Shown here in pieces: positions 53,850 to 64,000 of a stretch of 64,000 nt of DNA. Both the position numbers and the translations under genes were made by a program. The notes below the pieces were generated by a model, which saw only the letters and a list, made by a program, of their open reading frames with translations, had not been told where the DNA came from and ran no database searches. Position 1 is the first letter of the stretch, and each line of letters opens with the position of its first letter. Origin of the DNA: Symmetrospora coprosmae (Eukaryota; Basidiomycota; Cystobasidiomycetes; Symmetrosporaceae); the NCBI GenBank assembly GCA_008802785.1, contig VUYT01000001.1:186001-250000 (forward strand), in the 5' to 3' direction.

Positions 53850-56800
53850 ATGGCCAACTCACCGTCTATCCCGCGGGCACAGCTGATCTATGCAGCATCG
53901 CTGCTGCTGGGTATCGAGAAGTCAGAGCGCGTCAATGCCCTCTTAAGATCTTCGAGCAAGCCCGAGCTCGTCGACCTCTTGCGGGCGCGCCTCGACAGCT
54001 TCAGCAGAGCTGTCGGGACAGGGTGGCATCCAGAGCTGCGGGCTCGAGATGGCGGGGATGGTGACGGCGAGGATGCTGTCAAGCTGCGGACAGCCCGTAC
54101 TGCGCTCGCCACTCTGCGTGCGCTGCAGGGTGTCGAGCAGGAAGAGCGAGCTTCGCGGATCACGGATGCGTCAGCGTCGACACCAGCGCCGCAGGACGGC
54201 AAAGGCAAGGGCAACGCCCTGGATGCGGACGCTCCGCCTTCGCAGGTCCACGTGTTTGGCATGCGCGACATCAAGGTCATTCAGCTGCTCGCCGCTCTCG
54301 TCGCGCGCTGGGGTCTCGCCGCCCTCGTCGAGACTGGCATCCTACCGCCCGAGATGCGCGACAGACCGGCTCCTGCCCCGTCGGACGACGTTGGGGTGAG
54401 CCAGGGCAGCTCGAGTCGGATCTCCCTGTTGGACGAAGATGGCGATCGTGCAAAGAAGGCGGAGACGCTTGCGGACATGACTCGCGAGGTTGTGCAGCAC
54501 CTTCTGCTGACGGATCCGCAGCACGGAGCACCACAGCCTAAGGGAGAAGTGCGGACAGTTGTGGTGCCGATGCTGTTGCTGCCCGCCCTCGCATCGCTGC
54601 TGCAGCTAGCTAAGGACGGAGATACCTGGGCGGACCAGAGTGCAGGCGCATTACTCGCCATGTAAGCTTGTGACCGACATGTCCGCAGAGATGCCCGCTG
54701 ACGAACCTCCATCCACGCAGCACGAATCCGTCTACATCGATGACAGCCCTGTTCACCTTGCTAGCTCCGCACAAGGGTGCTCAAAGCTCTAGCAGGGCAG
54801 TTATACAACGCAGGGTATCTTCGCTGCTCTCGAGACAGCTAGTGCGCCCAGGCGGGGTTCTCGGCCTGCTGAACGTCCTTCTTGGCAGGGCTGAGAGCGG
54901 TGAGTAAGGGAAACGGTTGGACGTAGCCGGCGAGCGGTGTCAGCTGATACCTTCCTATGATCACAGAGCCACAAATTGCCCAGCTGGAGCAGATCGCCCT
55001 ACTCCTGACTTTGCCTCCGGCCGGTACTGCTCCCAGAGACTACCTAGGACAGATTCTCCCTCGCATCATGGCCATCCTGCGTCCGCCGCCTTCTAGTCGC
55101 GCGCCACCTCCTTCCTACATCCGTGCGCTGTGCTTCTGCATATCGCGCCTCATCGCCTCTTCGCCAGAGGTAGTGAAAGAGCTCGTCTTGCTGCAGTTTG
55201 CGCTCGACGCCGACGACATCGAAGGGCAGCTCGACCTCCTCGCTGTCCTGATCGCCAATATCGATCCTTCGCCAACCAACTATGGCTTTCTGCTCGGCTC
55301 GGTGGTGGACAAGCTCCTGTCCATCTGGCTGTTCCTCATGGAAACCAAAGGAGATCCCGTTCTGCGGGAGGCCGTTGAGAACCTGCTCACTATTTGGGGA
55401 AGAACGTTGAGCGTGGAGGAGGTGGCGATGGGCGTCTCTGGGATCGTACGCTCGGGCGACAAATACAAGTGGCAGCGGACGGCCAGCGGAGGCGTTGCTG
55501 CTCGCTCAAAGTCAGACAACAGCAACGCGGCGTTGAGCCTCGAAGAACAGGAGCTCACGAAGCTCAGGCCCGACCCGGCGCAAGTTGTCACCTGGCTCAA
55601 GCAGCTCGATCGGAGCAGCGTCACTGCCTTCCTCCTCGTGTCATGGCTCGATGAGATCCGCACCCTGCAAGCAGAACCAGATCAGGAGACGGACTTTGTA
55701 ATTCAGAAGGCCATTGTGCTCCGGCTTCAGCTTGTTCTCAAGGTCATCGAGGAATGCGGGAGCGAGATCGTCAAAGAGGCCAAGCAGACTCTGGTCTTTG
55801 TCGATCATGCGCTGGAATCGACACAGCCACGGAGGAACGCGCAGGCGGATAAGGCAGGATTTTTGAGGAGCGATAGGAAGGGCCTAGCGCTGGACGATCT
55901 GAAGATCGTCGAAAGCGATGACGCCGAGGAGGACGGTGACACGCAGGCAGAAGCGGAATTCCCGGAGCTCGATGGCATCGGACAGGGCGATGAGCTGGCC
56001 GTTACTGGCCTTACTCTGCTCCTGTCCATCCTGGAAGGCAATGAGACGCTTTCGTTCGACAATACGCCAATATTGCACTCGATACGGGACAAGCTCGACC
56101 ACCTGGCGCAGAGTCAGACGCCGACCATTTCTCGCTTGGCCAGGGACGCCAACATGGTCCTCTCGTCAAGAAGAGCCTCAGCCCAGGCATCGAGCAGTGC
56201 ATCGAGCAGTGCAAGCGGTGTTGAAGCGGGCGGCGAGCTGCGCAAGTCCCGACAGCTCTACCAAGACGCGCTCAAGCTCTTACAGGACCCGATCTTGCCG
56301 GTCCGTGCGCAAGGCCTCTCAATGCTCCGCTCGCTGGTGGCATCGGAAACTGCACTCTTTAAGACAGATCCGGCTCTCATCCCTGCCATCCTGGATATCT
56401 TTGTCCAAGCGTTGCAGGATGACGATTCCTTCCTGTATCTGAACGCCGTTCAAGGCCTGAGCGGGATGGCGAGCTCGTTCGGCAAGGACATTTCGCAGAG
56501 ATTGATGCGGCTGTATCTTGGCAAGGATCCAGACACGGTCGGAGAGGGCGAGAGCGGAAAGAGAGAGCTGGACAACCGGTTGCGGATCGGAGAAGCGCTG
56601 TCTCAGCTCGTGCAGCGGTCGGCACAGGCGCTGCCAGCTTACGGTAAGCTCGAGCTCTTTCCTTGCATTCAGAGAGCCATGCTGACTCTCTTTCGCCTTG
56701 CAGTCGACGTTATTGTGCCACCGCTGCTTCACGTCTTCCGCACATCCACTCTACCGGTCGCCCTCCGCTCCTCCGCGCTGACGATTCTAGCCGCATGTGC

Positions 56801-57131
56801 CGAAGTTGCGCCGCTCTCGCTTGTATCGCATCGGGAGACGCTGTTAGACGCGTGTCTCGACCTCCTTTCGCTCGAGTCTCGCTCATCGCGCACGACTGCT
56901 CTCAAGGACGAGACGCCAGATCCGCTCGCAGCAGGGTCGACCCACCCTTCCTTGCGGAGAGGCGCCATTCTCTTCATCAGCCTTATGCTGCGCGCTGCGC
57001 CGGAGCAGTTCGATGCGAAGACGTTAGGCAGGATGAGAGCAGTACTCGGATATCTCGTCGCAACGGATGAGGATCCGCTGGTCAGGCACAACGCGGGGGA
57101 GGTGCTGGAGGACTGCGAGGCTTTGTCATAG
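53850..57131 (+). CDS. RTP1: RTP1/TANGO6 family, RNA polymerase II assembly and nuclear import factor
   Basis: Rtp1 in yeast binds RNA polymerase II subunits and nucleoporins and aids import of the assembled enzyme. Four exons (53850-54661, 54721-54899, 54967-56643, 56704-57131) give about 1031 residues. It is helical-repeat (HEAT/ARM) throughout, with VFGMRDIKVIQLLAALVARW near residue 135, an acidic central loop, and the two conserved C-terminal RTP1 blocks: ALKLLQDPILPVRAQGLSML with LVASETALF and FLYLNAVQGLSGMASSFGKD, then RLRIGEALSQLVQRSAQALP and HPSLRRGAILFISLMLRAAP. The third intron (56644-56703) is 60 bases, in frame and without a stop, but it has good gtaag, ctgac and gcag sites. The start at 53850 was chosen over a longer frame lacking similarity. 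Confidence 0.85.
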
Positions 57132-57350
57132 ACGGGTTGTGCGCTACTCCTTGTGCCGCAAACATCATGACAGGGCAGTCATGTCCGTGTTTGTCTGCTG
57201 TCAAACAGCGGGGCCGTCCTCCCGGCACTTGCCAGAGAAGGGACCCGAGTTCCGCTTCGCCGCCTTTTGCCCTCTTGACGACCAAGTCAAAACATCAGAC
57301 ATCCCCTCGAACCGTCAACTACGCTCAGTCACAATCACCACGTACTCATC
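57132..57350. other. Short intergenic gap RTP1 to F-box copy 1
   Basis: 219 bases with 3' flank and promoter; the leader ends in a cacaatcaccacgtactcatc stretch before the ATG. No gene. Confidence 0.5.
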
Positions 57351-58710
57351 ATGCCACTCAATCTCGCTACTCTGCCCATCGACGTCCTCGAGCCCGTCGT
57401 CGCTGCCCTCGGGAAGATGGACGTCAAAAGCCTTACCCTGACCTGTCGCAGCCTGCGAGCTGTCGCCCTGCCCGGGTTGGTGCAAAGTCTCGTCGTAGAG
57501 CCCTGGATGACGACCCAGTCAGGCGTCGCTTTCGCAGATGCAGAGAGGCGGATCGAGTTCCTGCGAAGTCAGCCGACCGCTGCGCCCGCCAGCATCCGGG
57601 ACGCTTGCACCCTACGGCTCCTTCGTGCGCGACCTGGAGGTCGAGCTCAACTTTGGTCCATCCAGGCCTACTGGTGTCAAGCCGTCTCGATACACTGAGC
57701 CCCTCCACCTGCGTGACGCAAAGACAGCGCGCGGAAAGGCCTTCTCCGTCTCCGCTTCCGATGTCACGGCGTACCTCACGACTCTCGCTCGCATTCTCGA
57801 GTCTTGTCCCAATCTCCGAAAGCTCTATTTCTTGGAGTGCAGCTTCAGCAATGCTGTTCTGGAGCAGGTTGGACCCGCTATGCAGCGTGTAATCAAGGCA
57901 GCAGGACAGCTCGGCAAGCTGAAGGAGTTCCGCCACCAGGAGACCGAGGGAGTCGGCGGAGATTGCTGGTATGAGCTGCTCCTGCCTCATCTAGGTTCTG
58001 CCCTGAAGACGCTTCGCGTCAACACCGACGCACCCAATCCAACCCTGCGGGAGCCTGCAGCGCTGGACGACAACACCGTGGCACGCAGCTACAATTCCCT
58101 CGAGACGCTGATTGTGGACCCAACAAGACTCGTCGCCGACTCTCAGCCTCTTCATTTAATGCTGAAGCGCCACATTGCGCGCTCGCCCGACCTCCACACC
58201 GTCACGCTCACTCCTTGGACACTTACCGATGGTCATCTGCGAACGGCCTGCGCTCCAGCGCGTCTCACTCATCTGCACATCGGAGGCGTGACCCGCGTTC
58301 ACTACTCGGAAGACACGCTTTCTGTCTTACAACACGCGCCTTACTTGACTCACGTCACGCTGCAGCAGTTTGAGTCTCCCTGGGGCAACTCCATCGACCT
58401 GCTTTTCTCCAGCCTGCCTCACGTCATGGAAGTCCTGAATCTCGATCTCCCGCCTCCCCGCGGCCCATTCATACACAGCCTCTTCAAGCAGCTGGCGGGA
58501 CACTTGGCGGACGCCAGCTGGGCCCCGGAGCTGCGTGCTCTCGATATCGGACCAGACTTTATCAACGACTCGACGCTTGTCCGAGGCAGAGCGGCCTTGC
58601 GTCCGCAGTTGGATCAGGCACTGCTGAAGAGCAGAAGGACGGTCAAGCTCAGCGGCTGGTACTTCAGGAGTCAGTCGGTCCGTTATGGAACGGAGGCGAA
58701 GAGGAGCTGA
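57351..58710 (+). CDS. F-box-like/LRR protein, copy 1, with a frame break
   Basis: The N-terminus MPLNLATLPIDVLEPVVAAL-GKMDVKSLTLTCRSLRAVAL is a recognisable F-box; such proteins are substrate receptors of SCF ubiquitin ligases. A second frame (from about 57590 to the stop at 58710) continues APYGSFVRDLEVELNFG and a run of LRR-like segments (ILESCPNLRKLYFLEC; LTHLHIGGVTRVHYSEDTL; LNLDLPPPRGPFIHSLF). The two frames do not meet without either a 46-base intron (gtcgta to tttcgcag, 57493-57538) or a one-base indel near 57590. The paralogue at 59068 has SLTVKVWKTQ where this gene has SLVVEPWMTT, inside the supposed intron, which argues for a real indel. So the gene may be a recent pseudogene, or it may splice. 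Confidence 0.62.
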
Positions 58711-59067
58711 CTGATGCCATTTATGCATGCAGCGGAATCATCCTGAGTCACGACGCGAAGAAGGGGTTGCGGGACGCTGGAAGGAGGGACGAAATTTTTA
58801 CCGAGCGATTCTGTTGTCGCGCCGCGGTGATTGGTGCATCGCTCCTTCCTCCTTGCGTGCGCATCGAATGGCAATCGAGTGTGCCTGTTGCGTGCTCCCT
58901 CGCACGGGCCTTGTTTACTTTTTGCCACCGCGATGGGTATATAAGGAGGGGCGTGCATCCTTCTCCCTCTCTCCTTCCTGCCAAATTCCTCCTATCATCA
59001 CTCGGCATCACACCACACCACATCATCAGCCGACAACCCTCTCTAGCTTTCGCAACACAGCAACGCC
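58711..59067 (+). promoter_or_regulatory. Promoter of F-box copy 2 with TATA box
   Basis: tatataag at 58938-58945 is a strong TATA box, followed at about 25 bases by a CT-rich start region (ttctccctctctccttcctg) and an A/C-rich leader up to the ATG at 59068. This is one of the clearest core promoters in the window. Confidence 0.7.
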
Positions 59068-60810
59068 ATGCCCGCCGATTTCCTCTCCCTATCTCCCGAA
59101 ATCCTCGAGCGCGTCGCCAACAACCTCAGCAAAATCGACGCAATCACCTTCTCCGTGACATGCAAAGCCATCCACATTCCAGCCACCAAGTCACTCTTTC
59201 GCTCGCTGACTGTCAAAGTCTGGAAGACCCAATGTTTCGGCCTCAATACATCCCACGCTGCTCAACTCACACGGATGCTTAAAGTGGAAAGCACAAACAC
59301 CGGACTGCATGCACAGCACCTGGCTCGCGGTACATTCGTCCGCTACCTTCGAATCCAATACGATCGTTCCCGACAGGATGGCGATCGGCCTTATAAGATT
59401 GGGGAAGACGGAGAGATGGATAGGGAGGATCTCGACATCCTGATGAGAAAGATATCCGATGCCTGCGACACCGGCGAGGGCATCCCCCAAGATCAATTCT
59501 CATTCTTCCTGGACACGGTGACGGCTTTGCTGGACGTCTGTCCAAGCCTTACCAGCCTTGCCTTCGTCGACTGCGATCTTCTCCCATTCCAAAGTAGGGG
59601 TGCACTGCGATCGACACTCATCCGGGCAAGCCTTTCGAAACTCGAACGAAGTACAGTGGGGCTGGAGGCGCTCAAATACATCGCGTTCGGTTCGGCACGG
59701 TTGACGGGTGCGTGGGTGGTAGATCTCCTTCCAAGCGTTCTCCACAAGCTGGCAAGCCTAGAGGTGCATTTCGAGACGACATTTCACGAGATACCCGGCC
59801 CAATCGCGCTTCCGCCCACGACAGTCAGCAACCTCTCGAGTATTACCATGACTAGCCCCGGCTACGAGGCAGAACAGCTGGTTATGACGTGGTTCGACCG
59901 CATCTGTAGACTCTCTCCAAAGATCGCCCAGGTGAACTTGAAGGGATGCAAGATCACCTCCAGTCTCATCACAACGGTCTGCTCCCCATCCGTCCTTCCC
60001 CTTCTGGCATGTCTCTACCTCGACGAGGTCCGAGAATTCGAGCTGAACAGGGCGGCTTTGTCAGCCCTACGAAGCGCGCCGAAGTTGACGCATCTGAGGA
60101 TGGAAATCTTCGACGACGACCCAAACGTCGGGTTCGTCGCGTACTTGCCTATCAACCTAGAAAACCTGGAGCTTACAGGGATCGGTTACGAAGATCACAA
60201 AGACGCCGTGCGGTTGCTGCAGCTCGCCAGGACACTTGCGCTAGAGAACCAGCTACCTGCCGGCTTCCGGTACTTCGAGTACGATACTTCAGCAAGCGCG
60301 CCGTATGACAGCGAGGACGATGACAGCTCTGATTTGGACGAGCACAATAGCGAGTGTAGCGATCTCGCCGAGGACGATCACAAGGGCACCGGGCATCACG
60401 AGCGCGAGGAATACGAGAAGGAAAGTCGGGGTGCAAGCGAGTGCAGTGCTCTTGGGGAAGGCAAAGACGACACGGGTGGGGGACACGTGCTGGACACCGC
60501 GTCGTCTAAGGCGGAGCTCACAAGGCGGATCACGAAAAAAGCCCAGAAGAAAGCTCAGAGGGAAGCTCAGAGGAAGACAGAGAGGAAGCAAAAAAGGCAA
60601 GAAGTGGCTCGCACGGTCAAGCGCAACATTCGCAAAGCCTGCCGCGCTTTCATGCAGGCGATACAGGAGCAGAACAGGGCTTTCGAGCTGCACTGGTTTC
60701 ACGATACTTGGGTGACTCTGCACTCAAGGCATCAGGGTAGATCTGCATCATCTGCCGACATGTTCCGCGATCCACACAACGCTGATACCTTGTCCTCTGG
60801 CATCAGCTGA
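59068..60810 (+). CDS. F-box-like/LRR protein, copy 2
   Basis: A single exon of 580 residues. The N-terminus LSLSPEILERVANNLSKIDA-ITFSVTCKAI is F-box-like, followed by LFRSLTVKVWKTQ. The middle has LRR-like segments (LLDVCPSLTSLAFVDCDLLP; VNLKGCKITSSLITTVCSPS; LRSAPKLTHLRMEIFDDD). The C-terminal 170 residues differ: an acidic Asp/Ser stretch (YDSEDDDSSDLDEHNSE), then a Lys/Arg/Gln-rich helix (KKAQKKAQREAQRKTERKQK) and CRAFMQAIQEQNRAFELHWF. Its tandem neighbour is a paralogue in the first 450 residues but lacks this tail. Such proteins usually select targets for SCF ligases; partners are unknown. The strong TATA box suggests regulated expression. Confidence 0.78.
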   Translation: MPADFLSLSPEILERVANNLSKIDAITFSVTCKAIHIPATKSLFRSLTVKVWKTQCFGLNTSHAAQLTRMLKVESTNTGLHAQHLARGTFVRYLRIQYDRSRQDGDRPYKIGEDGEMDREDLDILMRKISDACDTGEGIPQDQFSFFLDTVTALLDVCPSLTSLAFVDCDLLPFQSRGALRSTLIRASLSKLERSTVGLEALKYIAFGSARLTGAWVVDLLPSVLHKLASLEVHFETTFHEIPGPIALPPTTVSNLSSITMTSPGYEAEQLVMTWFDRICRLSPKIAQVNLKGCKITSSLITTVCSPSVLPLLACLYLDEVREFELNRAALSALRSAPKLTHLRMEIFDDDPNVGFVAYLPINLENLELTGIGYEDHKDAVRLLQLARTLALENQLPAGFRYFEYDTSASAPYDSEDDDSSDLDEHNSECSDLAEDDHKGTGHHEREEYEKESRGASECSALGEGKDDTGGGHVLDTASSKAELTRRITKKAQKKAQREAQRKTERKQKRQEVARTVKRNIRKACRAFMQAIQEQNRAFELHWFHDTWVTLHSRHQGRSASSADMFRDPHNADTLSSGIS

Positions 60811-61304
60811 GTAGCGACAATCCGCCTGTGCGGATCCAGCCAACCTACGAACTTCACACTCTAAATGACATCTCGTAGAAGCCCTCGAGATACGTACTGC
60901 GCACAATAGTCCGCGTCCAACCACTTCTCCGCCTGAAGCGACGTAAATTTCCTCATTCTGGCCGGCCTCTAGTACCGCTGCCATTTCATCCTGCTCCAGG
61001 CCGCAGATCTCCCTTCAGGCTCCAGTCGTATATCACGCTCGCAAGTCCACTCGCACCATACCCCTCGATATCTACCTCCGCATTTCCATGTCCAAGAACA
61101 CCGTGTCCGCATTTACGACTCTCACGCACCAACGCAATCGCTCCGCACTCGCCAGAATAGGCACGGCTCGTTAGAAACACTCGCGCGTCCCACACCGAGA
61201 AGCTCTAGCGCACATCACACACTTCCCCGTACTGTACATTCCGCTACTACGTGACAGATCCGCATCGTTCCGTTCGTGACTCGTTAGAAATGCAACGACT
61301 CTCA
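60811..61304. other. Intergenic between convergent F-box copy 2 and PHO85
   Basis: A minus-strand frame (60986-61195) is open but has no ATG start and no family likeness. I do not call it. No repeat. Confidence 0.5.
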
Positions 61305-63018
61305 TTAGTACCCTCGCTGCTGCGTGTACTGCTGTTGCTGCTGCTTGTACGCCTGCTGCGCTTGCTACAGACGTTGGCGAGGACCGTCAGCGCCGCGCAC
61401 ACCGAAGGAAAGGGAAGCGGGAAGGCGTACGCACCAACTGCGCGCGCTCCTCGAGCGTGTATTGCCCCGTCGGATTTGGGTTGCCGACCGTCGGTCCGCT
61501 CGTGAAGTACGGGTGCTGGAGGGCCTCCTCGCACGTCAGGCGGCGGCTTGGATCGAACTGGAGCAGTTTCTCGAGGAGGTCCACGGCGAGCGGGGCGATC
61601 TTTGGGTACATGGAGGTGAAGGGAATCTTGGGGGTGCGTGGGAAGGGGCGGAGCTGGATCTCAGGCTGGGCGCACGGGAATACACAAATATTGAGCCATA
61701 TGGCAGGGAAAAGCAGGCAGGCAAGGGAGAGGACAGCACGCACCGACTCGTTCGCGATGCGGCGCAGCGTCTGCTCATCCGGAGTGCCGAGGATGCGGAG
61801 GATCTGGTTGAGCTGGTCGTTGTTGTCCCGTCCGCGGAAGAGGGGTACGCCGCTGATCATCTCTGCCATGATGCAGCCGCAGGACCAGACGTCGATCGAG
61901 GTGCTGTACGTGCGGCTGCCCATGAGGACGTCCGGGGCGCGGTACCAGAGGGTGACGACCTCGTTGCTGAACGTGTTGACGGGGATGCCAAACGCGCGGG
62001 CGAGGCCAAAGTCGGCCAGCTTGAGCTCGCCGCGCTTGTTGATGAGGAGGTTCTGCGGCTTGAGGTCCCGGTGCAGCACCCGGTTCTCGTGGCAGAACCC
62101 CGTCCCTTTCAGCAGCTGCCACATGAACGAGCGCACCACCGCAGGCTCGAGCACGCCCCGGTCCCCGTGCGAGTCCATGTACTTTTTCAGGTCGAGGTCC
62201 ATGTACTCGAATACGAGGACGAGCTTGTTTTCCGTGTGAATGACATCGTACAGGCGGACAATGTTGGGGTGCTGGCAGAAGGAAGGGAGAGGGTGCAGAA
62301 TGTGTGTCAGGACCGGACTCGGAGGCGCTCACATGGCAAGCGGAGAGGGTATCGCGATGCGGAATAGGTCGGGAATGGGGTAGGTCGAGCAAAGCGATTG
62401 TGCATGCGCGTGCCTGACCGGCCTTTGGCCTAGCTTGTCGACCTTCAGACAGCAGGCATGGAAGGAGTGCAGTGGTGACCACATCTCCTTAACCGCCAGT
62501 CTAGCCGTCTAATGCCGTCACGCCTACCCATGCGCATCTCCCGAGACGGCATGCGAAGGGCGTGTCTCCACGCGACTTGCACCATCCCATGGCACGCTCG
62601 GACACGCCCTCGCGGCCGGCCCGCGACTCATTACAGGCCCCCTCGTGCAGCACTTATAAAAGTGACAGTTTCCTCTCACCTTGAGCTCCTTCATGAGCGA
62701 GATCTCCCTGATTGCCGTGCTTGGTGTCCCTTCCTCCGAGTCGAGGTGGATCTCCTTGAGGGCGACAATGTCGTTCGTGACGCGGGACCGGCCCTGTTGG
62801 CGTTTGCCACGCACAGATGCGGGATGCGGGTCAGGACTCAGTATAGTGCCGAGGTGCACCTGTAGAGCCCAAGCCATGTCCTGCTCGACAAGCTCGTGTC
62901 CCGCCCGACGTGCCTGACCGCGACATGGCCGCGAGCTTGGACAGACACACACCTTGTGGACCGTGGCGTACGTCCCTTCGCCGAGCTTCTCGAGGACAAT
63001 GTAGGGTGTGGACGACAT
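61305..63018 (-). CDS. PHO85: PHO85-type cyclin-dependent kinase
   Basis: Pho85 (Cdk5-like) with its many cyclins controls phosphate response, glycogen and cell polarity. Five exons (62953-63018, 62680-62793, 61744-62271, 61435-61665, 61305-61364) give 332 residues. Motifs: [10 protein letters not shown] (Gly loop), VALKEIHLD (catalytic Lys), [35 protein letters not shown], the T-loop [31 protein letters not shown] and [18 protein letters not shown]. The APDVL in the T-loop and the missing Thr of Cdc28 fit Pho85, which needs no CAK. The last exon encodes a Gln/Tyr-rich tail ([19 protein letters not shown]) that would be lost if the donor at 61434 were read through. Confidence 0.96.
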
Positions 63019-64000
63019 GCTGTAGTGGGTTGCTGCTGGTGTCAATGGTGGTGCTGCTGTATCCCTGTCCGTTGGACGAGCTGGACGAAGTGGCTGGCTG
63101 GCTGGCTGGCTGCTGGCTGCTGGCTGCTGGCTGCTGGCTGCTGGCTGCTCTCGACGAGCTGCGTGCGTGGGAGCGGACGCGGTGACGACCCAATGGACGC
63201 GATGCGGTGCCGGAGCGCTGCTGCGAGTTGTGTATGAGTGCCAAAGTGGTGAAGTGCAAAGAGAGGCACACCCTCCACCTCGGGAGTCGACGCGTACGAG
63301 GGCGCCAGGGCAAAGGGAGAACAGGACAGGTCACGACTGATCCAGGACAAGAATGCCCCATCGCCCAGATCTGGTCAGGGCATTGAGTGGATGCTCACTA
63401 TGCACAGAGACTACGCTCAGTCATACATGGTTCGAAAATCGTATACTGTACACTGTGTAGACGCTCTTTTTGCCACCGGACAAGGGGACCGGCAAGCTGA
63501 AGGGCAGGCAGGCAGGAAGGAGCTCTTCTCCGATAGATAGAGTATGGGATAATCGTTCGATATGCACCAGCGAGCAGCAGGAAGCATGCAGTGGCAGTGG
63601 CAGTGGCAGACTGCTCCTCCCGGCAATGACCTCTTTGCGGACGCTTCGCTTGCCTGCCGGAAACGGAGGCGAGCGAGGGGAAGAGAGAGCTCGAAGCAGT
63701 CGCAGCCAACAAAAAGGGAGACACTGATGGAATACAATGCAGGACAGCAGAAGGGCAGCAGCCCATATCCGAACGACTGACTGCTGACAGAGCGCACCTC
63801 TGACTGTACTCTCCTGTGCTGGACCTGAATTGGGCCGCCTCGGAGACCCATCACCGCCGTCCCCGTCGCCGTTCCTGGGCCCTCTTCAGCGGGAGGGAGG
63901 AACGTCCACGAAGATCCGACCGCGCGGACTGCGACCGCTGACTGCTGTCCATACACGACTGTGTCGTCGAGCGGAATAGCGTCCAAAGGGCATCAGGGTG
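63019..64000. other. PHO85 promoter and right-edge region
   Basis: Contains the PHO85 leader with a ggct/gctggct microsatellite (63086-63148), then about 850 bases in which no gene is supported. At the extreme right, a minus-strand frame open from the edge to a TGA near 63850 (HPDALWTLFRSTTQSC, then an Arg/Ser-rich end) could be the 3' end of a gene that starts outside the window. Confidence 0.4.
63086..63148. repeat. GGCT/GCTGGCT microsatellite in the PHO85 leader
   Basis: Tandem ggct units followed by several gctggctgct units, about 65 to 130 bases upstream of the PHO85 ATG. This is a likely variable-length site in the 5' leader or core promoter. Confidence 0.75.

Noticed and set aside
56644-56703. 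Continuous RTP1 reading frame through this stretch
   Set aside because: It is free of stops, but it has donor, branch and acceptor signals, and the protein without it joins ALPAY to VDVIVPPLL as expected for the repeat.
60986-61195. Possible small minus-strand gene
   Set aside because: No ATG start, no splice partner and no recognisable family.
61324-62367. Plus-strand frame of 347 codons
   Set aside because: Antisense to the PHO85 kinase domain.
1-64000. Transposons, retroelement or virus remnants
   Set aside because: No reverse transcriptase, integrase, transposase or capsid motif and no long terminal or inverted repeats were seen by eye.

Overview
This window is nuclear DNA of a GC-rich, intron-rich fungus. 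Short GT-AG introns (about 40 to 370 bases), Rac1, exocyst, Rix1 and VTC genes, and a GPI-anchored glyoxal oxidase point to a basidiomycete, most likely in Ustilaginomycotina or a relative; the rank is inferred. Nothing bacterial, no CRISPR array, no rRNA or tRNA gene and no recognisable transposon was seen.

Left part (1-15.9 kb): the 3' end of a secreted DUF1996-like protein; RAC1 with two micro-exons; EFL1 (60S maturation GTPase); a glyoxal oxidase; a small NCE101-type protein; VTC1 and NAA10 sharing a divergent promoter. Inserted between NCE101 and VTC1, and again between NAA10 and RIX1 (11.3-20.0 kb in all), are about six short, minus-strand, Ser/Thr/Arg-rich genes that I cannot assign to any family. 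Two neighbours share an 85-base block downstream of their stop codons.

Middle (20.3-35.3 kb): RIX1 (pre-60S processing), an unknown disordered protein, SEC10 (exocyst), an orphan conserved fungal protein, and a tandem pair of secreted, GPI-anchored proteins with the same eight-cysteine domain. The pair is the most novel-looking item here. NDUFB7 (complex I), a small unknown gene and RPA43 (RNA polymerase I) follow.

Right part (35.5-64 kb): a long coiled-coil protein, a 10-kb neurofibromin-type RasGAP, PPC decarboxylase (coenzyme A synthesis), mitochondrial uS13, XAP5/FAM50, RTP1/TANGO6, two tandem F-box-like genes (the first has a frame break) and the PHO85 cyclin-dependent kinase.

Most recognised genes are unlinked housekeeping functions; there is no operon-like logic. 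Several concern ribosome production (EFL1, RIX1, RPA43, uS13m) and polarity or secretion (RAC1, SEC10, RasGAP), but this is probably coincidence. Splice sites were chosen by eye from GT/AG, phase and family conservation, so exon edges are predictions.
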